Assembly (NCBI GenBank): GCA_947598155.1 | Contig: CANQFC010000003.1 | Coordinates: 62,001 to 126,000 of the forward strand | Source: an uncultured Clostridia bacterium | GTDB lineage: Bacteria > Bacillota > Clostridia > Oscillospirales > Acutalibacteraceae | Direction of reading: 5' to 3' | DNA length: 64,000 nt | Shown: positions 47,440-55,840 of the stretch, in pieces | Layout of the letters: each line of letters starts with the position of its first letter | Position numbering within the stretch: position 1 is the stretch's first letter | Notes under the pieces: model-generated | The model's database searches: none | Told to the model about the DNA's origin: nothing | Seen by the model: the letters and a program-made list of their open reading frames with translations, nothing else | Translations under genes and position numbers: made by a program

Positions 47440-47781
47440 CCTTTCCACAACTGATTTTTCGCTCATTTTCTATGGGCTGGCTTTGCTGTGTTCTTTTTTA
47501 TCTTTCTGCTTCTTCGGTTTTCACGCTAACTGTCCCCTGATTCTCCGAAGAATTTAATTTTTTCTTTTCCTAAATAAACACAGCGCTATTTCTATTGCCC
47601 ATAGAGACGCTCCTATTAACTTGTTCTGCAATGATGCAAGCGCCTATTATTAAAGCGCCCGATATAATTAAAGATGCGTCAATTATATTTTTCAAGTTGT
47701 TTCACCCCATTGTATAAACTCTTGGCTGACAATATAACATTCTCAATTCAACATTCCATAAGAATATAAAGTTGCCGAATA
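47440..47781. other. Region between IS110 and the lipoprotein gene
   Basis: This probably contains the right end of the IS110 element, which I cannot place. An imperfect inverted repeat (CTATGGGC...CTGTGTT at about 47490-47512 against AACACAG...GCCCATAG at about 47577-47605) is present. A 41-codon frame runs leftward at 47570-47695 (listed separately). Nothing else is seen. Confidence 0.4.
47570..47695 (-). CDS. Possible small membrane peptide (41 aa)
   Basis: From a TTG at 47695 with GGGGTG 7 nt upstream, the frame encodes 41 residues: a hydrophobic helix (SLIISGALIIGACIIAEQV) and a polar end (NRSVSMGNRNSAVFI). The single-helix layout and ribosome site argue for a real small membrane protein. 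The non-ATG start and position beside an IS element argue for caution. Confidence 0.3.
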   Translation of the reverse strand: MKNIIDASLIISGALIIGACIIAEQVNRSVSMGNRNSAVFI

Positions 47782-48918
47782 TTATTCAGCCGTTTTCCAG
47801 CCGAAATCAAATGTCATCTGATTAGTACAAGGGAATGTGATGAGCATTGTGCCGTATTTCTCAAGAGCGCCCGTAAATGTTACGTTCATTGTAACGGTCA
47901 TATTCTTTTGATATGTGCAATAGGTCATTTCATCGTTTACCGCGTTTATTCCTGCGGTGATGTAGCACGGGTCAAATTTCACCTCATAAGAATTAACCGT
48001 CATATAAGCCTTCGCCGCATCAAAATATTTGAGGATTTCAGATTCGTTTCTCATTGAAAAGGCCTTTTTAACGCTCTCTTCCTCAGGCTTTACGCAGATA
48101 TTGATAGTCCTGTACCACTCCGTCGGAACAAATATGTACTCGCCGTTCTCATCTTCGGCATTGTTGCCCTTGCTGTCAAGGTCAAAGGTCAATGTCGGCA
48201 CTAACGATGTGTACGCCGGGTAAATCTTATTTTCCTTGTCCGTATATAAATCGGAAACTGTCAGCGCGCTTGCGGTCTTACTGCCGTAAAGGTACATTTC
48301 ATTTGTAAGGTCCGCTCCGTATTCGGTTGCGTCCGCCTGTTCTTTGTTTTTAAGCACACTGCCGATTCCTTTGAGCGAATTGTCTGCATAGAGCCTAAAC
48401 GCCGCGCGGAGCTCCTTTTGATTTTCAAGCTCTTTGCCGTCGGTATCCATAAACACAACGCCGTCGCCGTGATTTATCCAAAACTCCTCACGGTATGAAA
48501 CGCGAACGTCGCCGTTTCCGCCCGACTTGATATTATTGATAAGCCCGTTGAAATATCCGAGAACCCTTTCGGCATTGTTGCTGAATTTTTCAAAATCCTC
48601 TTTCGGAATAAGCGCAAGCATATTGTCAAAATAATCTTCGCCGCCGAATGTCGAAACAAGCTCATAATATGAGAGAGTAACTGTTTTATCATCGGTTTTT
48701 TTCTTAGTATTTTCAAACAGCGGCGCCAGCTTGTCGCCGGAAACACCGGCGTCTCTAAGATCCCCGTATTTAAACGTGAATCTGACGTCGCCAATATCGG
48801 TTTTAATCTTTGCCTCGACCGGCCTTTCTACCGTCTTACTGCCGCAGGCGCTGAAAACCGATGTCATTAAAAGCAGAACAAGCGCCAATGAAACACTTTT
48901 TAAAATTACCTTTTTCAT
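47782..48918 (-). CDS. Lipoprotein of unknown function
   Basis: A 378-residue secreted lipoprotein. The signal peptide ends in lipobox VFSAC (Cys about 25). The mature part is acidic and Lys-rich with alternating strands (IKTDIGDVRFTFKYGDLRDAG, VRVSYREEFWINHGDGVVFMDTDGKEL) and no recognised enzyme or binding-protein motif. It ends GTMLITFPCTNQMTFDFGWKTAE. It is encoded 27 bp after the M28 peptidase gene and is probably co-transcribed with it. A surface role is all that can be said. Confidence 0.75.
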   Translation of the reverse strand: MKKVILKSVSLALVLLLMTSVFSACGSKTVERPVEAKIKTDIGDVRFTFKYGDLRDAGVSGDKLAPLFENTKKKTDDKTVTLSYYELVSTFGGEDYFDNMLALIPKEDFEKFSNNAERVLGYFNGLINNIKSGGNGDVRVSYREEFWINHGDGVVFMDTDGKELENQKELRAAFRLYADNSLKGIGSVLKNKEQADATEYGADLTNEMYLYGSKTASALTVSDLYTDKENKIYPAYTSLVPTLTFDLDSKGNNAEDENGEYIFVPTEWYRTINICVKPEEESVKKAFSMRNESEILKYFDAAKAYMTVNSYEVKFDPCYITAGINAVNDEMTYCTYQKNMTVTMNVTFTGALEKYGTMLITFPCTNQMTFDFGWKTAE

Positions 48919-48945
48919 AAATATAATCCCCTTTCAGAGATAAGT

Positions 48946-50211
48946 TTAATATTCATCGCAAAGACCCTGCCCGTCAAACAAGAACGCCGTTTCGAGCATA
49001 ATCTTTAAACTTGTTTCAATGGTTTTTATGTCAATATTATCCGCCGTGTCGCGGCGTGTGTGAATATACCCCGCGCTGCGGTCAACCGCCGATAAAGCCG
49101 CGGATTTAACGCCGCCTTTCATTGCCGCCGAAGCGTCGGTAGAGGCAAGCGGCCCAGATGTGACCGGAATGTCAAGGCCGCAGATTTCAGCCGCCTTGCG
49201 GACTAAATTCGCCGCCTGCTTATCAAGCGGCGCAATCCCCGCCGTATCCTTACCGAAAACGCTTAATGATTCGTAACCGTTAAGCGCGTCAACCGCAATA
49301 AACACCGTTTCGGCTCCGTCTTCGGCAAAGTCTTTCGCGTGAGCATTCGCAAAAGCTTGGGCGCCCCTCTGGCCGCACTCCTCACAGCCCGTTGAAACCG
49401 CGATTACCTCGGTATTTTCAAAGCGGATACCGTTATCCTTGAGGTACTTCAGCACCGCCATGGAAGAAAATACGCCCGTAAGGCCGCCGTTTGCGCCCAT
49501 AACGCATAATTTCCTATTCTCAAAAAAAAGAACCGCAATAAAAATCGGTATTGTAAGCGCCTGAATAACCGTCATTACAACCGATAAAACGCCTTCGTCG
49601 GCAAACATTGACACGCCCGCCGTAACAACCGTTAAACACCATGCGCCTATTCCTAAAATTACTACCGTTACGTTGAGCTTTTCTCCGCCAAGATTTAAAA
49701 AGCGCCGTTCATATGACGAATCAATATGCCCCGCAAAAATAATTCTGCGTTTCAATTCACCTGCCGCGTTTCTGGCGCATATAACATTTGACGACGAGCT
49801 CACAGGATAAAGAAAATCGACAACTTTTTTGCGGAAAACAAATTCTCCCAAAAAAAGAACTGCGGCTAAAACGGAAATCACAATCGCCGCCGCTCTGAAA
49901 GCCTCACTTGCGAACGGGACTAAATCAAGATGAGCCAAAATCAAAAGCGCGGACGCAATAAGCATTCCTATGCCGTCTATCAAAATCCAGCCGGTAAAGG
50001 CTTTCGGGTGAACGTCAAATTCCTCGCTCTTAACGCTGTCCGCGATACCGCCCATAAGAGATTCAATATAATTCTGAGCCTTCCGTTCGCTTTCCCCGCC
50101 CGACGGCCGCGGGCCGATTTCTTTGCAAATCTTTTTTATTTCTCTTACGGTAAAGTTTGAGCATTCCCTGACTTTTGAGTCAAAATGCGGACTGCTTTCG
50201 TTTGCTTTCAA
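48946..50211 (-). CDS. M28 family zinc aminopeptidase with membrane segments
   Basis: A 421-residue peptidase. The metal ligands of the M28 fold are seen in FAGHIDSSYERR (His about 158), NGGLTGVFSSMAVLKYL (in place of D.asG), STGCEECGQRGAQAF (Glu pair about 278) and a late His in YIHTRRDTADNID. Between the peptidase halves lie two to four hydrophobic stretches (about 73-110 and 190-235), so the protein is membrane-embedded, unlike the classic soluble aminopeptidases. The usual Asp in the second ligand motif is unclear (GANGGLTG). The start is the ATG at 50211, downstream of an inverted repeat. Confidence 0.8.
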   Translation of the reverse strand: MKANESSPHFDSKVRECSNFTVREIKKICKEIGPRPSGGESERKAQNYIESLMGGIADSVKSEEFDVHPKAFTGWILIDGIGMLIASALLILAHLDLVPFASEAFRAAAIVISVLAAVLFLGEFVFRKKVVDFLYPVSSSSNVICARNAAGELKRRIIFAGHIDSSYERRFLNLGGEKLNVTVVILGIGAWCLTVVTAGVSMFADEGVLSVVMTVIQALTIPIFIAVLFFENRKLCVMGANGGLTGVFSSMAVLKYLKDNGIRFENTEVIAVSTGCEECGQRGAQAFANAHAKDFAEDGAETVFIAVDALNGYESLSVFGKDTAGIAPLDKQAANLVRKAAEICGLDIPVTSGPLASTDASAAMKGGVKSAALSAVDRSAGYIHTRRDTADNIDIKTIETSLKIMLETAFLFDGQGLCDEY

Positions 50212-50225
50212 AGCGAATACCTCAT

Positions 50226-50242
50226 TTCACAAGTTTCGTGAA
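50226..50242 (-). promoter_or_regulatory. Inverted repeat before the M28 peptidase gene
   Basis: TTCAC-AAGTTTC-GTGAA lies just downstream of a TATAAT-like box (about 50247-50252), an operator-like position. No regulator gene is adjacent. Confidence 0.35.
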
Positions 50243-50311
50243 GTTATTATAACATAAAAATTTCCTGCTGTCATCAATTTTTTAAAAAAATAGGGCAAAA
50301 CAATAAAATTA

Positions 50312-50340
50312 TTGACAAGTTTGATAAAAAAATATAAACT
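50312..50340 (+). promoter_or_regulatory. Promoter of the VanY-like gene
   Basis: TTGACA (50312-50317), 17-bp spacer, TAAACT (50335-50340). The -10 box is weak. Confidence 0.5.
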
Positions 50341-50373
50341 AAATATACATATTAAGAGAAATAAGGTAATTTT

Positions 50374-51255
50374 ATGGCAATACATATCACAAGGCGTGAA
50401 CTTAAAATCAAGACGCGGCTGTTTGCGGCGCTCGTCATTATTTTAGGCGCAACGTCAATTCTCTATTTCGCATTTTGCAGGGGCAAGGGCTACAATCAAG
50501 TAAAAATAGAGGCGAAAACTGCCGAAACGGTCACTGCGGAGCCGGTCTCTGCCCCGCCGGAGACCGCCCAAAGCGAACCGCCCTCGGAAAGCAATACAGA
50601 GCCTGAAAGCGAGCCGGAAAGCGAATCCGAAAGCGAATCGGAAACTAATCGCCATATTTCATGGGAGTCCTACGACCCGCTTACCGTTCTTGCAGGCGAC
50701 GAGTGGATGCTCACGCTCATCAACGAAAGCCACCCCATAGGCAAAAATTATTCGCCGACGCTCTCCCCCGTAATTGAGGGGTCTACCGTCACGGCGGACA
50801 GCAGAGTTTCAAAAGCGTATAAAAAAATGTACGACGACGCCAAATCGCAGGACATTATTTTAGCTCCGTACGCGGCCTATTTATCCTACTACCGTCAGCA
50901 AGAAAATTACAATAATCTTATTAACAACTTTAAAGAGCAGGGTATGAATGATGAAGAGGCTCAGCAAGCTACGAACGCGCGTATAGACAAGCCCGGAACA
51001 AGCGAAAGCGGAGCGGGGCTTAGCGTTGACATTGTCGGGACAAGCTCTGATTTTGACAGGACAAAGGAATATGCCTGGCTTACGGCGAATGCTCATAAAT
51101 ACGGCTTTATTTTGCGTTATCCGGAAGAAAAATTCGCGGTAACGGGCGTGCGCGCCCGCCCGTGGCATTGGCGGTATGTGGGCGTTGACGCCGCAACCGA
51201 AATGAAAACGCAAAACCTCTGCCTTGAAGAATATCTTGAAAAGAAAAATTCATAG
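50374..51255 (+). CDS. VanY-like D,D-carboxypeptidase family protein lacking a zinc ligand
   Basis: A 293-residue membrane-anchored protein: helix at 14-33, then a long Ser/Glu/Pro linker (48-92, with SESES repeats), then an M15B peptidase domain (about 100-285). Family features are LSYYRQQENY, KPGTSESGAGLSVDIVG and ARPWHWRYVG. In active VanY-type enzymes the first zinc ligand is His in SEHQ.GLA.D; here it is Ser212 (SESGAGLSVD), while Asp219 and His265 are kept. So it may be inactive, bind peptidoglycan only, or use another ligand. It has its own promoter and is followed by a terminator shared with pyk. Confidence 0.85.
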   Translation: MAIHITRRELKIKTRLFAALVIILGATSILYFAFCRGKGYNQVKIEAKTAETVTAEPVSAPPETAQSEPPSESNTEPESEPESESESESETNRHISWESYDPLTVLAGDEWMLTLINESHPIGKNYSPTLSPVIEGSTVTADSRVSKAYKKMYDDAKSQDIILAPYAAYLSYYRQQENYNNLINNFKEQGMNDEEAQQATNARIDKPGTSESGAGLSVDIVGTSSDFDRTKEYAWLTANAHKYGFILRYPEEKFAVTGVRARPWHWRYVGVDAATEMKTQNLCLEEYLEKKNS

Positions 51256-51397
51256 CGAAAATATATATTGAATATTTTAACAGGGCAACCGAAACGGTAT
51301 TAACTTGTTTTTGGTTTGTTCTAAAATTTTCAGCTATGAATTTAGTCCGTCAATAAAAATTTAAAATTGACAAAATATCTGTATAATACAAAACAAA

Positions 51398-51420
51398 AAA
51401 GCGCGGTTTTGCCGCGCTTT
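51398..51420. terminator. Terminator between the VanY-like gene and pyk
   Basis: A 9-bp stem AAAGCGCGG/CCGCGCTTT with a 5-nt loop; on the minus strand it runs into TTTTTTGTTTTG, so it mainly ends pyk transcription. Confidence 0.88.
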
Positions 51421-51446
51421 AATTATTGCATATTAAATTGTATGCT

Positions 51447-52859
51447 TTATATACTCTCAATTTTAATGAGATTTGTATTGCCTGATTCTCCGTTTGTGTC
51501 GCCGCCCGTAATAACGATTTTGTCGCCTTTATTCAGCGAAAACTCTTTTTCCGCGATTTTCTTTGCGGTGTAAAACAGCACGTCGGTCGAGGTGAACTTT
51601 TCACACATCGCGGGGGCTACGCCCCATGAGAGCGACAGCTTGCGCCAAGTGCTTTCATCTGCCGTAAGCCCCAAAATAGGAACGGGGGAACGGAAACGTG
51701 ACACCATACGCGCCGTCATTCCCGAAAGAGAGCAAGCGACAATCGCTTTCGCGCCAACGTCGATAGCCATTCCGCAGGTAGAATGCGACACGGCGTCAAC
51801 CGAATTTGCTATCTGAAAATCGGTATTTCTGAAACGCTTGCTGTAATGAATATTGCCCTCCGTTGTTTCCGCGATTTTTGCCATAGTTTCCACCGCTTTG
51901 ACAGGGTATTTGCCCGCGGCGGTTTCACCCGAAAGCATTATTGCGCTTGTGCCGTCGTAAACCGCGTTTGCAACATCGGAAATCTCCGCCCTTGTGGGGC
52001 GGGGATTTGTTACCATAGATTCAAGCATTTCAGTCGCCGTAATGACAATTTTGCCGAGGAGCCTGCACTTTGTTATCAGCTTTTTTTGAATTGCCGGCAG
52101 AGTTTCAAAAGGAATCTCAACGCCCATATCGCCCCTGGCGACCATTACTCCATCGCATTCTTCGCATATTTCGTCTATATTGTCAACGCCGGACTGATTC
52201 TCGATTTTCGCGATGAGCTGAATTCCGTCCGCGTTAAGCTCTTTCAGATAACTGTGAATGTCTTTCAGATCCTGACGGCAGGATACGAAAGAGCAGGCGA
52301 TAAAATCCACGCCGTTCTCAACGCCGAAAGCTATGTCCTTTTTATCCTGCTCCGATAAATATTTCTGCCTTAAAAGCTTGCCGGGAAAGCTCATACTCTT
52401 TCTGTCCGAAAGCTCGCCGCCCGTTATGACCGTACATTCTATATCGGTGCCGTTAATTCTGTCAACCTTAAAGCTGAGCAATCCGTTGTTTAGCAAAATC
52501 GTATCGCCCGGGCAAAGCTCCTCGGGTAGCCCCGGGTAACTTACGGAAACGGCTTTTTCATCGCCTATAATATCCCTTGCCGTAAATGTAAACCTGTCGC
52601 CCTCGCTGAGCGTAATTTTCTTATCCTTAAACGTCTTAATTCTGTATTCCGGCCCTTTTGTGTCAAGCATTAAGGCTATGGGCAAGCCCATTTGGGAGCG
52701 CACTTTTTTAACTGTATCTATTCTTTTTTGATGTTCCTCAAATGTGCTGTGCGAAAAATTAAGTCTTGCTACGTTCATTCCCGCGGCGCACATATTTCTA
52801 ACAGTTTCTTCGGAATCGCTTGACGGCCCTATTGTGCATATTATCTTGGTTTTTCGCAT
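51447..52859 (-). CDS. pyk: Pyruvate kinase
   Basis: Last step of glycolysis, PEP to pyruvate with ATP gain. KIICTIGPSSDSEETVRNMCAAGMNVARLNFSH opens it, the catalytic Lys is in LIAKIENQSGVDNIDEI (about 215), MVARGDMGVEIPF is near 240 and TATEMLESM near 270. It has 470 residues, the short form without the C-terminal phosphotransfer-like domain of Bacillus Pyk. A terminator follows. Confidence 0.97.
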   Translation of the reverse strand: MRKTKIICTIGPSSDSEETVRNMCAAGMNVARLNFSHSTFEEHQKRIDTVKKVRSQMGLPIALMLDTKGPEYRIKTFKDKKITLSEGDRFTFTARDIIGDEKAVSVSYPGLPEELCPGDTILLNNGLLSFKVDRINGTDIECTVITGGELSDRKSMSFPGKLLRQKYLSEQDKKDIAFGVENGVDFIACSFVSCRQDLKDIHSYLKELNADGIQLIAKIENQSGVDNIDEICEECDGVMVARGDMGVEIPFETLPAIQKKLITKCRLLGKIVITATEMLESMVTNPRPTRAEISDVANAVYDGTSAIMLSGETAAGKYPVKAVETMAKIAETTEGNIHYSKRFRNTDFQIANSVDAVSHSTCGMAIDVGAKAIVACSLSGMTARMVSRFRSPVPILGLTADESTWRKLSLSWGVAPAMCEKFTSTDVLFYTAKKIAEKEFSLNKGDKIVITGGDTNGESGNTNLIKIESI

Positions 52860-52932
52860 TGTATATCCCCTTATCCTTTAACGCGAAAATCTTTATCCGT
52901 GTATCTTTGCTTTTACATACAAAATTTAAAAT

Positions 52933-53820
52933 TTACGATTCGCTTTTCTTGCTTTCTCTTTCATTTTTTAGCTGTTCGCTTGCTTTTTTAGCCTTTTTCT
53001 CGGCCTTCTTTGCCTCTTTTTGAGCCTTTTTAGCCTTTTTCTCAGCTTTCTTTGCTTTTTTTATCGCCCTTTCGGTTTTATCGTCCGAATTAACAATAAT
53101 CACCGAAAGAGACCAAACAAGAATTGCTATCATTATAAACAGGACGGTAAAGAAAGCGTTTTCATACCGTATTTCGACCACGTCCCCTATAAGCTGAAAC
53201 ACCATAGAATCGGAACCGATTAAACTGCCGATTGTGGTTGTGCCTTTAAGCAGAGGATTCGCAAAACGCGTGACGAACAGTACGTCTGACGCAATTCCCA
53301 AAACCGAACCCGCGCCCGAAAGAGCGGCTATGAGTTTCGGCTTGTTTTTAAATATCGAAACAATAAGGATTACCAGAGCCAAAACAATTACTGCGGCAAA
53401 AAGCGCGAGCGAAATTACCAGAGGACGAAGCCCCGCGTTGCCGAACAAGACGTCCCTTATATTTACATCTTTTCCCGAGGACGCCATATTTATAATTGAT
53501 TTAAACTCATCAAACTTTGCAAGGCAAATATATCCCTCAGTAATTTCCGTCACTTGCTGGCCGGCACTGCCGGAAGGCGCTAATAAATTTTTTAAACCCT
53601 CAAGAAGGTTTTCGGAATTAAGAATACTGCCTATATTGTTTATAAGATTAGTGATGTTCGTGCTGTCAAAGGCGTAGTAAATTAAATTCATAAAGTACGC
53701 AACGGGGAAAACGGCAACCGCAAGCACAGCGGTGACCGCTCTGTACATTATTTCAAATCCGCTCGCTTTTCTTTTGAGCTTTTTTTTGCCGAGGTTTGAC
53801 TCATTTTCTGTTTTACTCAT
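52933..53820 (-). CDS. Membrane protein with Lys/Ala-rich C-terminal tail, unknown function
   Basis: A 295-residue protein from the ATG at 53820 (AGGTG upstream). A basic N-terminus (KKKLKRK) is followed by four hydrophobic segments (about 25-50, 130-155, 160-180 and 215-240), then a highly charged tail (about 248-295) of AKKAEKKAKKAQKEAKK-type repeats ending SKKSES. The tail would be a long cytoplasmic helix or coiled coil that could bind nucleic acid, ribosomes or acidic lipids. I do not recognise the family. Confidence 0.75.
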   Translation of the reverse strand: MSKTENESNLGKKKLKRKASGFEIMYRAVTAVLAVAVFPVAYFMNLIYYAFDSTNITNLINNIGSILNSENLLEGLKNLLAPSGSAGQQVTEITEGYICLAKFDEFKSIINMASSGKDVNIRDVLFGNAGLRPLVISLALFAAVIVLALVILIVSIFKNKPKLIAALSGAGSVLGIASDVLFVTRFANPLLKGTTTIGSLIGSDSMVFQLIGDVVEIRYENAFFTVLFIMIAILVWSLSVIIVNSDDKTERAIKKAKKAEKKAKKAQKEAKKAEKKAKKASEQLKNERESKKSES

Positions 53821-53897
53821 ATTTAACACCTGCCGATACCCATCTGCGCGCAACAAGCGCACGGTACCGTTCCTTTCCTGTGTTTTTTACATCTTTT

Positions 53898-53996
53898 TAA
53901 ATAAGGGATTGCCCGCTGTTAAACGCGGCAAGGGGCGGTGTAAACCGCGCTGAGGAACCCGCCGACAATATAGGCGGAGAACACTCTTGCTTAAAA
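53898..53996 (+). repeat. Dispersed intergenic repeat, near-full copy
   Basis: AATAAGGGATTGCCCGCTGT, then GGTGTAAACCGCGCTGAGGA, ACCCGCCGACAATATAGGCG and ACACTCTTGCTTAAAATATT, in the same order as 9881-10027. It fills the space between the membrane protein and glnS. Confidence 0.65.
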
Positions 53997-53998
53997 TA

Positions 53999-55663
53999 TT
54001 ATTTTCCCCACGAAGAGTTGAGTTGTACCGTCCTGTTAAATACAATTCTGTCTTCATCGGAATCTTTATCCGCGCAAAAATAGCCCTGACGCATAAACTG
54101 AAAAGTATCCCCTGCCTTAACAGTTTGGGCTATGCTTTTTTCAACAAGACAATTTTTTAATACCACAAGCGATTCGGGGTTGAGAAAATCTCTGTACGTT
54201 CCGTTTGACTCGTCGGCAGGATTTTCAACCGTAAAGAGCCTGTCGTAAAGCCTTACTTCGGCCTTTACACTGCCCTCGCTGCCTGCCCAGTGAATAGTGC
54301 CCTTAACCTTTCTGCCGTCGGGAGCGTTGCCGCCCCGTGAAAGCGGGTCATAAGTGCAGTGAACGCAGGTAACGTTTCCGTTTTCATCAGTTTCATAGGA
54401 TTCGCACTTGACAAGATAAGCGCTTTTTAACCTAACCTCATTGCCCGGGAAAAGTCTGAAATATTTTTTTACGGGCTCCGCCATAAAGTCTTCCTGCTCA
54501 ATATAAATTTCCTTTGAGAAAACGACTTTTCTTTTGCCCATTTCGGGGTGGTCGGGGTGAACCTCAACCTCCAATTCCTCAGTTTGGCCGTCGGGATAAT
54601 TGTCAATTATGACCTTTAAAGGGCGAAGAACCGCCATAACCCTCGGAGCATTTTCGTTAAGATTATCCCTTACGCACGCTTCAAGCAGACCGTAATCTAC
54701 CGTGCTGTCCGCTTTTGAAACGCCGATTCTGTTTATAAAATCCCGTATAGCGGCGGCAGGATAGCCTCTTCTTCTCATACCGCAAAGCGTAATCATTCTT
54801 GGGTCGTCCCAGCCCGTAACTATGCCCTCGTTGACCATTTCAAGGAGCTTGCGCTTGCTTGTTATACAATAATTTATGTTAAGACGGGCAAATTCAATCT
54901 GCCGGGGAGGATTTTCAAAAAGCCCCGTCTGCTCAATAAACCAATTATATAACGGGCGGTGATTTTCAAACTCAAGCGAGCAAAGCGAATGCGTTACGCC
55001 CTCACGCGCGTCGGAAAGCGGATGCGCGAAATCGTACATCGGATAAACGCACCATTTGTCGCCCGTTTGGTGGTGCGAAACGTGGGCTATTCTGTAAATT
55101 ACCGGGTCGCGCATATTAAGGTTTGGCGAAGCCATATCGATTTTAGCCCGCAGAACCTTTTCTCCGTTTGCAAATTCGCCCTCGGTCATTCTGCGAAACA
55201 GCTCTCTGTTTTCCTCAACACTTCTGTTTCTGTACGGGCTTTCCCTGCCGGGTTCGGTAAGAGTGCCTCTGTACTCTCTCATTTCATCCGCCGTAAGGTC
55301 GTCAACGTACGCCAGACCTTTATCAATAAGGATAAGAGCGCACTCGTAGATAAAATCAAAATAACTTGAAGCGAAAAGGCATTTTCCCCACTTAAAGCCG
55401 AGCCATTCAATATCTTCCTTTATGGCGTCGATATATTCGGTATCTTCCTTTTGCGGGTTTGTGTCGTCAAGCCGAAGGTTGCAAACCCCGCCGTATTTTT
55501 CCGCCGTGCTGAAGTCAATGCAGATAGCCTTTGCGTGGCCGATATGCAAATATCCGTTAGGCTCGGGCGGAAAACGCGTCTGAACGTGTGTGTAAACGCC
55601 CTTTTCCAAATCCTCGTCAATAAAATCGTGAATAAAATTTGAAGTTTTAACTGTCTCTTCCAT
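53999..55663 (-). CDS. glnS: Glutaminyl-tRNA synthetase
   Basis: Class I synthetase of 554 residues. HIGH is in [22 protein letters not shown] (about 28-49) and the KMSKS equivalent is VTSKRKLL (here [12 protein letters not shown], about 268-279). [25 protein letters not shown] is a GlnRS/GluRS core motif, and the C-terminal beta-barrel anticodon part (about 340-554) is present. Glutaminyl-tRNA is thus made directly. Bacteria with GlnRS often still need GatCAB for Asn. It neighbours gltX, separated only by a repeat. Confidence 0.96.
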   Translation of the reverse strand: MEETVKTSNFIHDFIDEDLEKGVYTHVQTRFPPEPNGYLHIGHAKAICIDFSTAEKYGGVCNLRLDDTNPQKEDTEYIDAIKEDIEWLGFKWGKCLFASSYFDFIYECALILIDKGLAYVDDLTADEMREYRGTLTEPGRESPYRNRSVEENRELFRRMTEGEFANGEKVLRAKIDMASPNLNMRDPVIYRIAHVSHHQTGDKWCVYPMYDFAHPLSDAREGVTHSLCSLEFENHRPLYNWFIEQTGLFENPPRQIEFARLNINYCITSKRKLLEMVNEGIVTGWDDPRMITLCGMRRRGYPAAAIRDFINRIGVSKADSTVDYGLLEACVRDNLNENAPRVMAVLRPLKVIIDNYPDGQTEELEVEVHPDHPEMGKRKVVFSKEIYIEQEDFMAEPVKKYFRLFPGNEVRLKSAYLVKCESYETDENGNVTCVHCTYDPLSRGGNAPDGRKVKGTIHWAGSEGSVKAEVRLYDRLFTVENPADESNGTYRDFLNPESLVVLKNCLVEKSIAQTVKAGDTFQFMRQGYFCADKDSDEDRIVFNRTVQLNSSWGK

Positions 55664-55694
55664 CTGATTAAACCGCCTTATTTTTTGTGTGCCT

Positions 55695-55840
55695 TATAAC
55701 TTAGGCAAGAGATGACCCCGCCGCTGTTGTCGGCGGGTTCCGTTTTCGGAATGAGTGGGGGTTTAGGCTCCCGCTGATTCTTTTGCGCGGTTTACACCGC
55801 GTTTCCTGCCGCATTTAATGACGGGGCAAGCCCCTTATTA
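55695..55840 (-). repeat. Dispersed intergenic repeat, full-length reverse copy
   Basis: On the minus strand the left module AATAAGGGGCTTGCCCCGTC (right edge) and right module GATGACCCCGCC.. reversed, ending TTGCCTAAGTTATAA, are both present. The inside holds GCGGTTTACACCGCG and GGAACCCGCC-type modules as in 9881. Its left module codes the last residues and the stop of gltX. Confidence 0.7.

Noticed and set aside
51366..51386. TTGACA plus TATAAT near 51366-51386 as a promoter
   Set aside because: The spacing is only 9 bp, and it lies between two converging genes next to their terminator.
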